From Pontibacterium granulatum (GTDB taxonomy: Bacteria; Pseudomonadota; Gammaproteobacteria; Pseudomonadales; Balneatricaceae): DNA of 64,000 nucleotides. The stretch spans positions 1 through 64,000 of the forward strand of contig NZ_JASBRH010000004.1 in the NCBI RefSeq assembly GCF_029961155.1, in the 5' to 3' direction. The position numbers and the translations under genes are program-made. Positions 21,357 to 32,322 of this stretch are shown here, piece by piece (position 1 is the first letter of the stretch; each line of letters begins with the position of its first letter). Under the pieces are notes generated by a model, which was not told the DNA's origin, did not search any database, and saw only the letters and a program-made list of their open reading frames with translations.

Positions 21357-22658
21357 TTAATGATGGACCTCTACTGAACAATAGCGTTCAGCCGGAATAT
21401 CCAACCGACTTAAAAGTTGAAGCAGATCTTTTTTCTGCAACCGGATTTCCAGTTGCATATGTCCATGATCATCGTAGGACTCGTTCAGCACCGCTCCCTG
21501 TTCATACAGTCTGGCACGCAAACTGCCATCCCGTGGAGAAAGACTGATCGTTTCATGGAATACGTCATCGGCAAGCAATTCGTTCACTGCTTGCAACAAA
21601 AGTTCTGTACCCGCGCCCGTCTGAGCCGACACCCACACCCTTACCGGACGCCCCTCATCGTCCCGATCGATACGCGGCGCCTGACCTTCAAGCAGATCAA
21701 GCTTGTTATATACCTGCAACTGCGGGATTTCATTCGCACCGATCTCTCGCAGTACGTTATCAACCTCTCGCATGTTGTCGTGCCGCTCATCGTCAAAACA
21801 GTCGATCACGTGCAACAGCAAGGTTGCTTCCGTAGTCTCCTGCAGGGTAGCGCGGAATGATTCCACAAGTTTGTGCGGCAGATGGCGGATAAAACCTACG
21901 GTATCCGCAAGAATCGTAGGACCGGCATCTTCCAGTTCAACACGGCGCAGGGTCGGATCAAGCGTTGCGAACAACTGGTCAGCCGCGTAGATGTTGGACT
22001 TGGTGATCTGATTGAACAGCGTCGACTTACCGGCGTTGGTATAGCCCACCAGCGACACAGTTGGGATCTCAGATCGCTGACGGGAACGACGCCCTTGGTC
22101 ACGCTGTTTACGCACCTTCTCCAAACGCTTGTGGATACTTTTGATGCGCGCACGCAACATGCGGCGGTCACTCTCCAGCTGGGTTTCACCCGGACCACGC
22201 AGACCGATACCACCTTTCTGTCGTTCCAGGTGGGTCCAGCCTCGTACCAAGCGGGTCGACATATGCTCCAGCTGCGCCAGCTCAACCTGCAACTTACCCT
22301 CATGGGTACGCGCACGTTGCGCAAAGATATCCAGAATCAGCCCCGTACGATCTAGCACACGACATTTGATCTCGCGCTCGATGTTTCGTTCCTGGGCAGG
22401 ACTCAGGGCATGGTTGAAGATGACGAGCTCAGCACCGTGCATATTCACCAGGGAGCGCAGCTCCTCCAGTTTACCGGCACCGATAAAGAATTTAGGACTG
22501 GGTTGGGCTCGAGACCCCGTCAAGAATTCGACGGGGTCAGCACCTGCAGATAGCGCAAGCTCTTCGAGCTCTCGGGGACTTTCCTGATCAGCCTCGTCGG
22601 CCAGATCAACATGTACTAATATGGCGAGTTCGCCAGATTCGGGACGCTCGAAGAACAA
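21357..22658 (-). CDS. hflX: Ribosome-splitting GTPase HflX
   Basis: HflX separates stalled ribosomes, notably under heat stress. The 433 residues include the HflX N domain with a glycine-rich substrate loop (GAGKLEELRSLV), a coiled segment (IKSHKRLEKVRKQRDQGRRS-like) and a G domain with P-loop VGYTNAGKSTLFN and DTVGFIRHLPHKLVESF. The start codon is TTG, 8 bases after the hfq stop, with GAGG 6-7 bases before it; no good ATG lies nearby. Confidence 0.96.
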   Translation of the reverse strand: MFFERPESGELAILVHVDLADEADQESPRELEELALSAGADPVEFLTGSRAQPSPKFFIGAGKLEELRSLVNMHGAELVIFNHALSPAQERNIEREIKCRVLDRTGLILDIFAQRARTHEGKLQVELAQLEHMSTRLVRGWTHLERQKGGIGLRGPGETQLESDRRMLRARIKSIHKRLEKVRKQRDQGRRSRQRSEIPTVSLVGYTNAGKSTLFNQITKSNIYAADQLFATLDPTLRRVELEDAGPTILADTVGFIRHLPHKLVESFRATLQETTEATLLLHVIDCFDDERHDNMREVDNVLREIGANEIPQLQVYNKLDLLEGQAPRIDRDDEGRPVRVWVSAQTGAGTELLLQAVNELLADDVFHETISLSPRDGSLRARLYEQGAVLNESYDDHGHMQLEIRLQKKDLLQLLSRLDIPAERYCSVEVHH

Positions 22659-22666
22659 TTACGACC

Positions 22667-22909
22667 TCAGCTGGCAGACTTAGGCTCTTCCGCAGGTGGC
22701 AGCTTAACTGGACGCGCCGGTACTACGGTTGAAATAGCATGTTTGTATACCATCTGGCTGACAGTGTTCTTCAGCAGAATGACAAACTGGTCAAATGATT
22801 CGATCTGACCCTGCAACTTGATACCATTTACCAAGAAAATGGATACAGGCACCCTTTCCTTACGCAGAGCGTTCAAATAAGGGTCTTGTAAAGATTGCCC
22901 TTTTGACAT
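22667..22909 (-). CDS. hfq: RNA chaperone Hfq
   Basis: Hfq is a ring hexamer that pairs small RNAs with mRNAs. With the ATG at 22909 (AAGGAG 7 bases upstream) it has 80 residues. The proximal-face motifs are intact: QSLQDPYLN and the YKHAIS Sm2 motif. The C-terminal tail after VVPARPV is short and Pro/Glu/Ser-rich, about 20 residues shorter than in E. coli. It lies between miaA and hflX as usual. Confidence 0.98.
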   Translation of the reverse strand: MSKGQSLQDPYLNALRKERVPVSIFLVNGIKLQGQIESFDQFVILLKNTVSQMVYKHAISTVVPARPVKLPPAEEPKSAS

Positions 22910-22948
22910 TACAAACTCCTTCCTGAAAAAATTTTCGTTATATATTTG

Positions 22949-22976
22949 TTTATAATTTTTTATGACTGTACTACAA
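22949..22976 (-). promoter_or_regulatory. Putative hfq promoter
   Basis: In the very AT-rich 117-base gap between miaA and hfq, the minus strand has TTGTAG (22971-22976) and TATAAA (22949-22954) spaced by 16 bases, about 40 bases from the hfq start. Other AT-rich -10 candidates exist nearby, so the exact box is uncertain. Confidence 0.4.
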
Positions 22977-23026
22977 AACACCTGCATTTTAGACCACAGG
23001 CACATTTTTTAGCAGCCAGCCTGTCA

Positions 23027-23965
23027 TTATATAATGACCGAGTTAACCAATTTCAAGGCTTTATCCGTAATATCTCGATCATTTGTATCCAACCAGTTCA
23101 GATTTTCCCAACTTCGTAGCCAGGTAATCTGTCTTTTAGCCAATTGGCGGGTTGCCACAATCCCTTTGTAACGCATAGTGTCGTAATCCCATTGTCCAGA
23201 GAAGTACTCCCACATCTGGCGATAACCAACACAACGAACCGAAGGCATCGATAGCTTCAGGTCGCCACGTTCCCACAGGGCACGCACCTCTGCTTCGAAA
23301 CCCTGCTCCAGCATGATATCGAAGCGCTGTTCGATACGTTCATGCAACACAGCGCGCTCGGGCGGCATCACTGAAAGCGAAATCACCGGGCTATCCAGCT
23401 TTTGTGCCTGCTGCTCGGCCCAGAGTTCAGTCATCGAGCGACCGGTAATCTCGTAGACCTCCAATGCACGCTGTAACCGCTGGGAATCATTCGGATTCAG
23501 ACGTTGCGCGGCTTCCGGATCCACCTCAGACAGACGGGCATGGATCGCTGCCCAGCCCTTTTCCGCTGCTTCATCCTCAATCCGTTTGCGAACGACAGGA
23601 TCTGCCTCCGGCAAGTTGGCCAGCCCGTTCAGTAGAGCATGGAAATAAAGCATAGTTCCGCCGGTCAGCAACGGAATTTTTCCCGCTTTGTGAATCCGTT
23701 CGATCTCGGCCAGTGCATCACTGCGAAAATCCGCCGCGGAGTATGCGTCCACCGGGTCACGCAAGTCGATCAGCCGGTGCGGGTAACGGGCCAGCATCTC
23801 TGCATCCGGCTTGGCGGTACCGATATTCATATCCCGATAGATCATGGCCGAATCCACGCTGACAATCTCACACGGCAAACGGTCGTAGAGCTCCATTGCC
23901 AGCGCGGTTTTACCGGACGCGGTCGGCCCCATCAGAAAAACTATCGGGAGTTGGGTACTGCTCAC
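23027..23965 (-). CDS. miaA: tRNA dimethylallyltransferase MiaA
   Basis: MiaA adds a dimethylallyl group to A37 of tRNAs that read codons starting with U. The 312-residue protein has the P-loop GPTASGKT near the N terminus, the catalytic-region [19 protein letters not shown], and the [11 protein letters not shown] motif. It starts one base after the mutL stop and is followed by an AT-rich gap before hfq. Confidence 0.97.
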   Translation of the reverse strand: MSSTQLPIVFLMGPTASGKTALAMELYDRLPCEIVSVDSAMIYRDMNIGTAKPDAEMLARYPHRLIDLRDPVDAYSAADFRSDALAEIERIHKAGKIPLLTGGTMLYFHALLNGLANLPEADPVVRKRIEDEAAEKGWAAIHARLSEVDPEAAQRLNPNDSQRLQRALEVYEITGRSMTELWAEQQAQKLDSPVISLSVMPPERAVLHERIEQRFDIMLEQGFEAEVRALWERGDLKLSMPSVRCVGYRQMWEYFSGQWDYDTMRYKGIVATRQLAKRQITWLRSWENLNWLDTNDRDITDKALKLVNSVII

Positions 23966-25879
23966 TTACTGACCTCGCATAAAGAGCTTGTCCAGATCAG
24001 CCATGTTCAGCTGAGTCCAGGTTGGGCGGCCGTGGTTACACTGGCCACTGCGTTCTGTCATCTCCATATCCCGCAGCAATGCATTCATCTCAGGAACGGT
24101 TAGTTGACGGTTTGCGCGTACGGCGCCATGGCAGGCCATCGTCGCCAACAGCTCGTTGATATGGTTTTCGATTCGGTTGCTGACACCGTACACCAGCATG
24201 TCGGCCAATACATCCCGCACCAGCTGTTCGACATTGCCCTTCGCCAGAGAGACCGGCACTTGACGGATCACCAGAGTTTCCTCCCCCATCCGTGCCAGCT
24301 CAAAGCCCAGGCGCTTGAAAACTTCTTGCTGCTCATCCGCACAATCCGCCTCGCGCTGACTCACGGCCATGCTCAGCGGCACCAACAACGGCTGACTGCG
24401 CACCACCTCTGTTTCGTAGGCTTTTTTCATGCGTTCATAAACGATGCGTTCGTGCGCCGCATGCATATCCACGATCACCATACCCTGCGCGTTTTGCGCG
24501 AGGATATAGATACCGTGCATCTGCGCCACGGCATACCCCAGCGGCGGGCACTGCTCATCGTTGGTCTCTGGCATCACCTGCGCCGATACCGCTGTGTTAC
24601 TCAATGGCTGCGCAACGGGGCCAGACGCTTCAACATTCGGGGATACCGCCGACGCAATAACCTCTGCATGCTGCCCGGCATCCGGATGCAGAGAGGCATA
24701 ACGCCCTATCTGGTCGGCAACACCTCCGGCTGTTGGGCGCGGGGAGCTATTAAAAGAGATCCGCCCCTGCTCAAAGGTCATCGGTGCTGATTGCGAACTG
24801 TCCGGCACCTGACCGGCCGGGCTACTCAAATTACCAGCCGGGGTCGACTGCGCGGCAACCTGCTCATCGGGCCGTGCATCGGCAATCACCCGGTGAATGG
24901 TGCGGAACAGGAAGTCATGCACCAGACGGCTTTCACGGAAACGCACTTCGTGCTTGGTCGGATGTACGTTCACATCCACCAGCGCCGGATCCAGCTCCAG
25001 ATACAGCACATACGCCGGATGACGACCATGGTAGAGCACATCCTGATACGCCTGACGCACCGCATGGGACACTACCTTATCGCGAATAATACGCCCATTC
25101 ACAAAGAAGTACTGCAGGTCGGCCTGGCTGCGGGAAAAGGTTGGCATGCCGATCCAACCCCACAGGCGTAACCCGGACGCAGCGGCTTCCATATCCACCT
25201 TCATGGCGTTATCCACAAAGGCTGACCCACACACAGACGCGATACGGCGTTCCCGCTCGATCTCGCTGGCCGCCTGGCGTAGCTGATGGATCACCTTGCC
25301 GTTGTGGCGCAACTGGAAACCCACGTCAAAACGGGCCAACGCCTGGCGCTTGACCACCTCTTCCAGGTGTTTAAATTCGGTCTTTTCTGTTTTCAGGAAC
25401 TTACGGCGTGCCGGTGTATTGAAGAACAGGTCGCGCATCTCCACCGTTGTGCCTTCCGGATGCGCCGCCGGAGCCAACACCGAATCCATCTCACGCCCTT
25501 CGGTCTGCACCTGCCACGCAGCATCGCCTCCCGCCTGACGGGAGGTCAGGGTCAAACGTGACACGGAGCTGATACTCGCCAACGCCTCACCGCGGAAGCC
25601 CAGTGTTGAAACCGCTTCGAGATCTTCCAGCTCGTAGATTTTGGATGTGGCATGACGGCTCAACGCCAACGGCAGATCGTCCTTGGCGATACCACCGCCA
25701 TTATCACGGATACGGATCAGCTTAACGCCGCCCTGTTCAATCTCCAGATCGACCTTATCTGCGCCGGAATCGATGCTGTTTTCCAGCAACTCTTTAACAA
25801 CGGATGCGGGACGTTCAACAACCTCACCCGCCGCGATCTGGTTGGCCAGCCGCGGCGAGAGCAGATGGATTCGTTTCAT
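23966..25879 (-). CDS. mutL: DNA mismatch repair protein MutL (endonuclease type)
   Basis: MutL couples mismatch recognition by MutS to strand removal. The 637 residues hold a GHKL ATPase domain ([23 protein letters not shown] in pieces, DNGGGI, GFRGEAL), a Ser/Pro/Ala-rich linker (about 345-440) and a C-terminal dimer domain. That domain carries the [12 protein letters not shown] motif (471-482), which fits the DQHA(X)2E(X)4E endonuclease motif, plus [12 protein letters not shown] and CNHGRPT. Organisms with this type normally lack MutH. The gene follows the amidase by 14 bases. Confidence 0.96.
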   Translation of the reverse strand: MKRIHLLSPRLANQIAAGEVVERPASVVKELLENSIDSGADKVDLEIEQGGVKLIRIRDNGGGIAKDDLPLALSRHATSKIYELEDLEAVSTLGFRGEALASISSVSRLTLTSRQAGGDAAWQVQTEGREMDSVLAPAAHPEGTTVEMRDLFFNTPARRKFLKTEKTEFKHLEEVVKRQALARFDVGFQLRHNGKVIHQLRQAASEIERERRIASVCGSAFVDNAMKVDMEAAASGLRLWGWIGMPTFSRSQADLQYFFVNGRIIRDKVVSHAVRQAYQDVLYHGRHPAYVLYLELDPALVDVNVHPTKHEVRFRESRLVHDFLFRTIHRVIADARPDEQVAAQSTPAGNLSSPAGQVPDSSQSAPMTFEQGRISFNSSPRPTAGGVADQIGRYASLHPDAGQHAEVIASAVSPNVEASGPVAQPLSNTAVSAQVMPETNDEQCPPLGYAVAQMHGIYILAQNAQGMVIVDMHAAHERIVYERMKKAYETEVVRSQPLLVPLSMAVSQREADCADEQQEVFKRLGFELARMGEETLVIRQVPVSLAKGNVEQLVRDVLADMLVYGVSNRIENHINELLATMACHGAVRANRQLTVPEMNALLRDMEMTERSGQCNHGRPTWTQLNMADLDKLFMRGQ

Positions 25880-25893
25880 GTAAGGAACCTGGA

Positions 25894-27228
25894 TTAACTC
25901 GAAGGAATTCGCAGCACCTGACCCACACGGATACGGTCATTGGTCAGCTTATTGGCATCGCGCAGTGCTTTCAGCGCCACGCCGTTACGTGATGCGATCA
26001 CGGACAGGGTATCACCCCGAACGACTTTGTAAGTCCGCGCGGAAGGCGAAGACCCTTGCGCCTCAGCAACATAGGTCATCATCGGCGGTTTACGGGCAAA
26101 GTGAGAGGTAATACCCGCATGAATCGCCTTGGCCATCTGTCTCTGATAGCTGCGGGTTTTCAGCTTTTTTGCTTCGCCCGGGTTGGAGATAAAACCGGTT
26201 TCCACCAGCAGCGACGGGATATCCGGCGATTTCAGTACCACAAACCCAGCCTGCTCCACCGTTGGCTTGTGCATGCGGGCAAAGCGGGAGATATTCTTGT
26301 GAATGTTCTTGGCCACCTGGCGGCTATCGGAACGGCTGGCGGTCATCGACATATCCAGCAACACACCGGCCAGTACATCATCTTTGTCTTCCAGGCTGAC
26401 ACTACCCACACCACCGATCAGGTCGGCACTGTTCTCTTTACGCGCCAGCCAACGACCCACTTCACTGGTCGCGCCGCGGCCAGACAATACCCACACTGAT
26501 GCCCCGCGGGCACGTGCGTCTTTAAATGCGTCCGCATGGATGGAAACAAAGAGGTCCGCATTTTGCTTACGGGCTTTTTTGGTGCGGCCGCGCAAACTGA
26601 TGTAGTAGTCGCTGGTACGGGTTAATACTGCTTTGTATCCCGGCGTGCTATCGAACAGCTTTTTGAGGTCCTGAGCGATCGCCAGCACAACGTCCTTCTC
26701 CCGCACGCGGCCCGACCCAATCGCCCCCGGATCATCTCCACCGTGGCCGGCATCGATTGACACGATAATGTCACGCGCCATGCCGACGGCTTTGGGTTGA
26801 TACACTGCTTTTTTCACCGTCTGCGGCTTATCTTCATCGAAGAGATCCACCACCAACCGGTGTCCGTATTGCTGATTAGGTTTCAGGGCGAAGCTCTTCG
26901 GCCGCACCGCTCGCTTCAAATCCAGCACAATACGCAGCTGTTTGCCGTTTTTGCCTTTGCGAATCTGTTTGATCGGGCTTTTGCTGAGCGCCAGCTTGGA
27001 GATATCCGCACTCATGGTGGAGGAATCCACATCGAGAACGATGCGATCCGGCTTTTTCAGGGTAAATATCTTATGGTCTGCGGGACCGGACAGGTCAAAC
27101 ACCAGACGTGCGTTATCTGGTGCCAGCCAGATACGCACATTTTTAATGTTTGCCGCATGCACCGCCGATACGCCGAAGCAGAGCGTTAGCAGCAAAACTG
27201 TTCTAAAACCTGTCAGAAAAGCCGTCAT
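25894..27228 (-). CDS. amiC: N-acetylmuramoyl-L-alanine amidase (AmiC/AmiB type)
   Basis: A periplasmic zinc amidase that splits septal peptidoglycan during cell separation. The 444 residues comprise a signal peptide (to about AVHA), an AMIN domain (about 28-135), an Amidase_3 catalytic domain with [22 protein letters not shown] and VETGFISN, and a C-terminal LysM ([17 protein letters not shown] to the end). AMIN plus LysM together resemble AmiB/AmiC of gammaproteobacteria; which of the two names fits better cannot be decided from sequence alone. Confidence 0.93.
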   Translation of the reverse strand: MTAFLTGFRTVLLLTLCFGVSAVHAANIKNVRIWLAPDNARLVFDLSGPADHKIFTLKKPDRIVLDVDSSTMSADISKLALSKSPIKQIRKGKNGKQLRIVLDLKRAVRPKSFALKPNQQYGHRLVVDLFDEDKPQTVKKAVYQPKAVGMARDIIVSIDAGHGGDDPGAIGSGRVREKDVVLAIAQDLKKLFDSTPGYKAVLTRTSDYYISLRGRTKKARKQNADLFVSIHADAFKDARARGASVWVLSGRGATSEVGRWLARKENSADLIGGVGSVSLEDKDDVLAGVLLDMSMTASRSDSRQVAKNIHKNISRFARMHKPTVEQAGFVVLKSPDIPSLLVETGFISNPGEAKKLKTRSYQRQMAKAIHAGITSHFARKPPMMTYVAEAQGSSPSARTYKVVRGDTLSVIASRNGVALKALRDANKLTNDRIRVGQVLRIPSS

Positions 27229-27237
27229 CCTGATCTT

Positions 27238-27723
27238 TTACGTTGTTTGTTCCAAGAGTTTATCGGCCACCTGCTGACCAAACTGAGTCTTCGGCTGCCA
27301 TTTAATACGTCGTCCCTGCCCTTCAACAGTGATGGACAACGTCAAGTCGGGTTTTGGCAGGATCCCCGCGCCTTTATCAGGCCACTCAATAAGACAGAGC
27401 GCCTGATTGTCAAAATAATCACGAATACCCAGATACTCAAGCTCTTCCGGGTCTGCCAGACGATACAGGTCAAAATGGTAAACCAGATTACCCGCCAGCT
27501 CGTAGGGTTCTACCAGCGTATAGGTCGGACTCTTAACGGCACCTGTATGACCAAACGCCTGTAACACCCCACGACACAGGGTGGTTTTCCCCATCCCCAG
27601 GTCACCCTGCAGGAAGACTACTCCCCGGCCGCCACTGGCATTTGCCAGATCCTTGCCGAACGCCACCATTGCCGTTTCATCGGCTAACACTCGCTGATAC
27701 TGCATCTGAACTCTATGTTCCAT
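27238..27723 (-). CDS. tsaE: tRNA t6A biosynthesis ATPase TsaE
   Basis: TsaE is the ATPase that resets the TsaBD complex during N6-threonylcarbamoyladenosine synthesis at tRNA position 37. The 161 residues have a P-loop GDLGMGKTT, the switch-like SPTYTLVEPYE, FDLYRL and the LIEWPDKG motif. It lies between nnrD and the amidase, its standard place. Confidence 0.96.
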   Translation of the reverse strand: MEHRVQMQYQRVLADETAMVAFGKDLANASGGRGVVFLQGDLGMGKTTLCRGVLQAFGHTGAVKSPTYTLVEPYELAGNLVYHFDLYRLADPEELEYLGIRDYFDNQALCLIEWPDKGAGILPKPDLTLSITVEGQGRRIKWQPKTQFGQQVADKLLEQTT

Positions 27724-27748
27724 TAAGGCTACTAACTTTGCACTAAGG

Positions 27749-29260
27749 CTACTTTCCGTTGATCACGTGGGGCAACGCCGCTATCAGGTCAGTCGCCACC
27801 ATACCACGCTCGCCCTGAATTTCGGCAACACGATCCGCAGCCACGGCGTGAAGGTAAACTCCCATCCGCGCGGCGTCGACCGGTCTCAGGCCCTGTACCC
27901 ACAACGCGCCTATGATACCTGAAAGTACATCCCCCATCCCACCGGTCGCCATCCCCGGATTACCTTTATCACACAGATAGAGTGCATCGCCGTCGGTCAC
28001 CAGCGATCCGGCCCCTTTCAGCACCACAGACCCACCGCAGGCACGCTGTAATCGCTCTATCGCCAGGAAGCGATCTTCCTGCAGATCCGACACCGGACTG
28101 TCGAGCAAACGTCCCGCCTCACCCGGGTGTGGGGTCAGTATCCAGGTGTCCCGACTGAAGCGTTCAACGCCCCACCGACAGATCAGATTCAGGGCATCCG
28201 CATCCACCACCAGCGGTTTATCTGCCGCCAGAATCCGCTGCAGCATCGCCTGTCCCCAGGACCCCTGCCCCAACCCGGGACCAACCACAATTACATCGGC
28301 ATTCTCCAGCATCGGTTCCAGTTGGCCCGCACTGCTAATACCACGCGTCATCACCTCGGGAATACGCACCAATGCCGCTGGAACATGTTCAGGCCGAGTG
28401 GCAAGCGTGATCAACCCGGCACCGGTGCGGGCAGTCGCCTCCGCGGCCATCAAGGCAGCACCGCCCATACCCAAGTCTCCACCTACAATCAGGACACGAC
28501 CGTTAGTACCTTTATGGGCTGATCGGGCACGGGCAGGCAGCAGCTCTTCTCTGTCACTGCGTGACGTACGGAAGGCATTCACAGGCACCTGCTCGTACAC
28601 CTCTTCCGGCAGTTTCAAGTTGTCAAAGTAGAGTTGACCAACATGGTCGACCGCTTCATGGGTTAATAAACCCTGCTTCACACCAATAAAGGTAACGGTA
28701 CAGTCCGCACGCACCGCGCTACCCAACACCGAACCCGTATCACTGCACAGTCCAGACGGGATATCCACAGCGAGAACCGGTTTACCACTGCGGTTCAGCT
28801 GATCGATTGCCTGCCGTGCACTGCCGCGTACCTCACCACCCAGGCCAGTGCCGAGCATGGCATCTACCACCACATCACCGGTAAACGGCATTCCTGAGCG
28901 GTAGTACGCCACATCGATATCCTGTTCCAGCATCCAACGCCATGCCTCCAGCGCTTCACCGCGCAGGCGATCCGCAAAACCGTCATCGCCCAGACAGATC
29001 ACCTGCACATCGATACCACGGGTTTTCGCCAGCACAGCCATCACAAAGCCGTCGCCGCCATTGTTACCACCGCCACACAACAGTGTCAGACGTTCCAGAT
29101 CGGACCAACGCTCCTGCAGCACGACAAACGCCGCATGACCGGCTCGCTGCATCAATTTGAAGCCCGGAATCCCAAATTGTTCTATCGCCGTACGGTCAAG
29201 GGCACGGCTTTGCTCAGCCGTGTATAATGTGGCCGGCAGTTTGGTTCGGTCGAGTGACAT
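27749..29260 (-). CDS. nnrD: Bifunctional NAD(P)H-hydrate epimerase/dehydratase NnrD
   Basis: This enzyme repairs hydrated NAD(P)H. The N-terminal YjeF domain (about 1-215) epimerises it; the motif CGGGNNGGDGFVMA is present. The C-terminal ribokinase-like domain (about 230-503) is the ADP-dependent dehydratase, with GGDLGMGGAALMAAEAT, LTPHPGEAGRL and GNPGMATGGMGDVLSG. The 503-residue length fits the fused form. It is divergent from queG and heads the long minus-strand cluster. Confidence 0.95.
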   Translation of the reverse strand: MSLDRTKLPATLYTAEQSRALDRTAIEQFGIPGFKLMQRAGHAAFVVLQERWSDLERLTLLCGGGNNGGDGFVMAVLAKTRGIDVQVICLGDDGFADRLRGEALEAWRWMLEQDIDVAYYRSGMPFTGDVVVDAMLGTGLGGEVRGSARQAIDQLNRSGKPVLAVDIPSGLCSDTGSVLGSAVRADCTVTFIGVKQGLLTHEAVDHVGQLYFDNLKLPEEVYEQVPVNAFRTSRSDREELLPARARSAHKGTNGRVLIVGGDLGMGGAALMAAEATARTGAGLITLATRPEHVPAALVRIPEVMTRGISSAGQLEPMLENADVIVVGPGLGQGSWGQAMLQRILAADKPLVVDADALNLICRWGVERFSRDTWILTPHPGEAGRLLDSPVSDLQEDRFLAIERLQRACGGSVVLKGAGSLVTDGDALYLCDKGNPGMATGGMGDVLSGIIGALWVQGLRPVDAARMGVYLHAVAADRVAEIQGERGMVATDLIAALPHVINGK

Positions 29261-29371
29261 GATTCAGACTCCAGTGCAGATTGCAGTGTTGCAGATATTC
29301 CCGTATTTCTGCCCCATTATAAATCAATCAACGCGAAAGCGACCCAGCCGCGAGCAACGACAGCACCGCCT

Positions 29372-30496
29372 ATGCGATCCCCAACACCTGAACAACTCGA
29401 CCAGCTGACCCAAGACATTAAGACCTGGGCGCGGGAGCTGGGATTCCAGCAATGCGGTATCACCACCCCCGACCTGAGTGAGCACGGAGATCATCTCAAA
29501 GCGTGGCTGGACGCGGGTTATCAAGGGCAGATGGACTACCTGAATAACCATTTTGAAAAACGGCTGGATCCTACCCTGCTGGTGCCGGGCACCCAACGTA
29601 TCATCTGTGTACGTATGGACTATATGCCGGAAAATACCCGTAAGCTGGAGACCCTGAGCAACTCTAACAAAGGTTACGTTGCCCGCTACACCCTCGGACG
29701 CGACTACCACAAGCTGATGCGAAAACGCCTGACCCAGCTAGGAAAAAAGATCGCAGAGCAAGTTGATGAACTGGGCTACCGTGCGTTTGTGGACAGCGCC
29801 CCCGTCCTGGAACGCCCATTGGCGCAGAAGGCGGGTATCGGTTGGATAGGCAAACACGGCCTGGTACTCAACCGCGAAGCCGGTTCCTGGTTCCTGTTGG
29901 GCGAGCTGTTTATCGACCTGGCCCTGCCGATCGATCCCCCCGAAACCGAAAACCACTGTGGCCGCTGCTCCGCCTGTATCGATGTCTGCCCTACAGAGGC
30001 CTTTCCACAGCCGGGTGTGCTGGATGGCAGCCGCTGCATCTCGTATCTGACCATCGAGCTCAAAGGCAACATCCCGGAAGAGTTACGCAGCAAGATGGGC
30101 AACCGGATCTTCGGCTGCGACGACTGCCAGCTGATCTGCCCCTGGAACAGTTTCTCCCACTACACTCAGGAAGCTGACTTTTATCCGCGCAACGACCTAG
30201 GCGATGCCGATCTGCTGGAGCTGTTCAGCTGGGATGAAGAAACCTTCCTAAAACGCACTGAAGGCTCCGCTATCCGGCGCACCGGCCACGAGGGTTGGCT
30301 GCGTAACATCGCAGTGGCGCTGGGAAATGGTCTGGGCGGTGAGGCGGTGATCTCGGCGCTAAACGCCACGCTGGATCACCCGTCTGCGGTGGTACAGGAA
30401 CATGTACGATGGGCGCTGGACCGGCTGCAGCAGGGGAATCCCCCCCAGCCGCTGCCAATTTTGTCTCACCCGGGCGTGCGACGGGTAAAAGATTAA
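29372..30496 (+). CDS. queG: Epoxyqueuosine reductase QueG
   Basis: QueG reduces epoxyqueuosine to queuosine in tRNA, using a cobalamin and two [4Fe-4S] clusters. The 374 residues include the substrate/cobalamin region [20 protein letters not shown] and the two ferredoxin-like motifs [12 protein letters not shown] and [16 protein letters not shown]-like C terminus follows. Its stop codon overlaps that of convergent orn in the palindrome TTAA. Confidence 0.96.
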   Translation: MRSPTPEQLDQLTQDIKTWARELGFQQCGITTPDLSEHGDHLKAWLDAGYQGQMDYLNNHFEKRLDPTLLVPGTQRIICVRMDYMPENTRKLETLSNSNKGYVARYTLGRDYHKLMRKRLTQLGKKIAEQVDELGYRAFVDSAPVLERPLAQKAGIGWIGKHGLVLNREAGSWFLLGELFIDLALPIDPPETENHCGRCSACIDVCPTEAFPQPGVLDGSRCISYLTIELKGNIPEELRSKMGNRIFGCDDCQLICPWNSFSHYTQEADFYPRNDLGDADLLELFSWDEETFLKRTEGSAIRRTGHEGWLRNIAVALGNGLGGEAVISALNATLDHPSAVVQEHVRWALDRLQQGNPPQPLPILSHPGVRRVKD

Positions 30497-31038
30497 GCCT
30501 CGAGCTTAAAGAACACTTCCCGGTAGTGGCGCAGCTCCTCAATGGAGTCACGAATGTCATCCAATGCCAGGTGAGAACCTTTTTTCTGCACTCCATCCAG
30601 CACTTCCGGACGCCAGCGACGGGCGATCTCTTTGATCGTGCTTACATCCAGATTACGGTAGTGGAAGAAACTCTCCAGCTCCGGCATATGGCGATACAGG
30701 AAACGACGGTCCTGACCAATGCTGTTACCACAGATCGGAGATGCACCTTTATCCACATGCTCCAGCAGGAACTCGATGGTACGTTGTTCTGCTTCGCGTT
30801 CGTTGATGGTGCTGTCCTTCACCCGCTGGGTCAGACCGGATTTACCGTGCTGATTGGTGCACCACTCATCCATCCCATCCAGAACGGAATCAGGCTGATG
30901 GATCGCCATGGTTGGCCCCTCGGCGATAACATTCAGATCAGCATCGGTTACGATCGTGGCGATCTCGATGATGTAGTCGTTATCCGGGTCCAGGCCCGTC
31001 ATCTCCAGATCGATCCAAATCAGGTTGCTATTACGCAC
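30493..31038 (-). CDS. orn: Oligoribonuclease
   Basis: A 3'-5' exoribonuclease of the DEDDh family that degrades 2-5 nucleotide RNAs, including pGpG from c-di-GMP breakdown. The 181 residues start [20 protein letters not shown] (first DxE) and carry the later acidic residues and the catalytic His in [18 protein letters not shown]-type sequence. It is divergent from rsgA, a conserved pairing. Confidence 0.97.
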   Translation of the reverse strand: MRNSNLIWIDLEMTGLDPDNDYIIEIATIVTDADLNVIAEGPTMAIHQPDSVLDGMDEWCTNQHGKSGLTQRVKDSTINEREAEQRTIEFLLEHVDKGASPICGNSIGQDRRFLYRHMPELESFFHYRNLDVSTIKEIARRWRPEVLDGVQKKGSHLALDDIRDSIEELRHYREVFFKLEA

Positions 31039-31265
31039 GCCGTCACATCCTCCACTCGATTATTTAGCCTTCCCTGACCGGTAGTACGGATTGTTGGTAA
31101 TTATTACCGTCATACCAAAAGGCTCGTTAATATTTTTCTATGGGTTAGAATACCTTAGCTTAGTGGTTTAGCCACCCCCGACAATAGACGAAATTGTAGT
31201 TTGCATCGTCTCTTCCCGGCCAGGTAAACCGATCCCAAGACAAAAAGGTAGTCCGCAGCTGTTGC

Positions 31266-32288
31266 ATGGCAAAACGTAAACTGACCCGCCGCCAGGCTTG
31301 GCGTATACAGAAAATTCAGGACGAGCGCGCCGCTCGCGCCGCCAAAAAAGATGCCTCGATTGACGAGCAGCTGGATGGCGGCGACCTGGGCCCCGAACAA
31401 CACGGTCTGATCATCTCCCACTTTGGCCGCCAGGTGGATGTGGAAGCCAGCGAAGGCGAACGCCAGGGCGAGATCATCCGTTGCCATATGCGCACCAACC
31501 TGGGCCAACTGGTTACCGGCGACCGCGTGATCTGGCGTGCCAACCCGGACGGTGGTGTGGTAGTAGCCAAGCTGGACCGTAAAACCGAGCTGGTGCGCCC
31601 AAATCCCTACGGCGAAATGAAACCGGTAGCAGCCAACATAGATTACATCGTGCTGACCATCGCCGTTGAACCGCTGGCACATGCCAACCTTATCGACCGT
31701 TATCTGGTCGCAGCAGAACTCAGCGGCATCGAACCGGTGATCCTGCTCAACAAAACCGACCTGCTTACCGATAAAAACCGCGCGCGTATCGATACCATGC
31801 TGAAGCGTTACCAAAGCATCGGTTACCGCGTCCTGCACGCATCCTCCTCGACCCAGGACGGACTCAACGAACTCAAAGCCCATCTGAAAGATCGCATCAG
31901 TGTTTTTGTGGGTCAATCCGGCGTGGGCAAGTCCTCTTTGATTAATGTTTTGCTACCAGGTGTCGATCTAAAGGTAGGTGAGTTATCGGAACAAACCCGC
32001 AAGGGCCGTCACACCACCACCACGGCGCGGCTTTTTCATTTCCCGGAGGGGGGTGACCTGATAGATTCACCGGGAATACGCGAATTTGGACTCTGGCATA
32101 TCGATCCGGAACAGCTAATCGATGGTTTCAGGGAGCTACGAGAACATACCGGGCACTGTCGGTTCCGCGATTGCAAACACGAGCAGGAACCGGGCTGTGC
32201 GCTGAAAGATGCCATTGCAGAAGGCAAAATCAGTGAAGCACGCTGGCAAAGCTTCAGGCACATCCTCGCCTCGCTGGATGAGCAGTAG
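31266..32288 (+). CDS. rsgA: Small-subunit assembly GTPase RsgA
   Basis: A circularly permuted GTPase that checks the decoding region of the maturing 30S subunit. The 340 residues begin with a basic tail and an OB fold. The permuted G motifs come in the order NKTD (G4), GQSGVGKSSL (G1) and DSPGI (G3). A C-terminal zinc knuckle (CRFRDCKHEQEPGC) follows. No clear terminator separates it from the HDOD gene 34 bases downstream. Confidence 0.96.
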   Translation: MAKRKLTRRQAWRIQKIQDERAARAAKKDASIDEQLDGGDLGPEQHGLIISHFGRQVDVEASEGERQGEIIRCHMRTNLGQLVTGDRVIWRANPDGGVVVAKLDRKTELVRPNPYGEMKPVAANIDYIVLTIAVEPLAHANLIDRYLVAAELSGIEPVILLNKTDLLTDKNRARIDTMLKRYQSIGYRVLHASSSTQDGLNELKAHLKDRISVFVGQSGVGKSSLINVLLPGVDLKVGELSEQTRKGRHTTTTARLFHFPEGGDLIDSPGIREFGLWHIDPEQLIDGFRELREHTGHCRFRDCKHEQEPGCALKDAIAEGKISEARWQSFRHILASLDEQ

Positions 32289-32322
32289 ACACTGAGGGTA
32301 GTTGAGCAACGGACGAAGGCCG

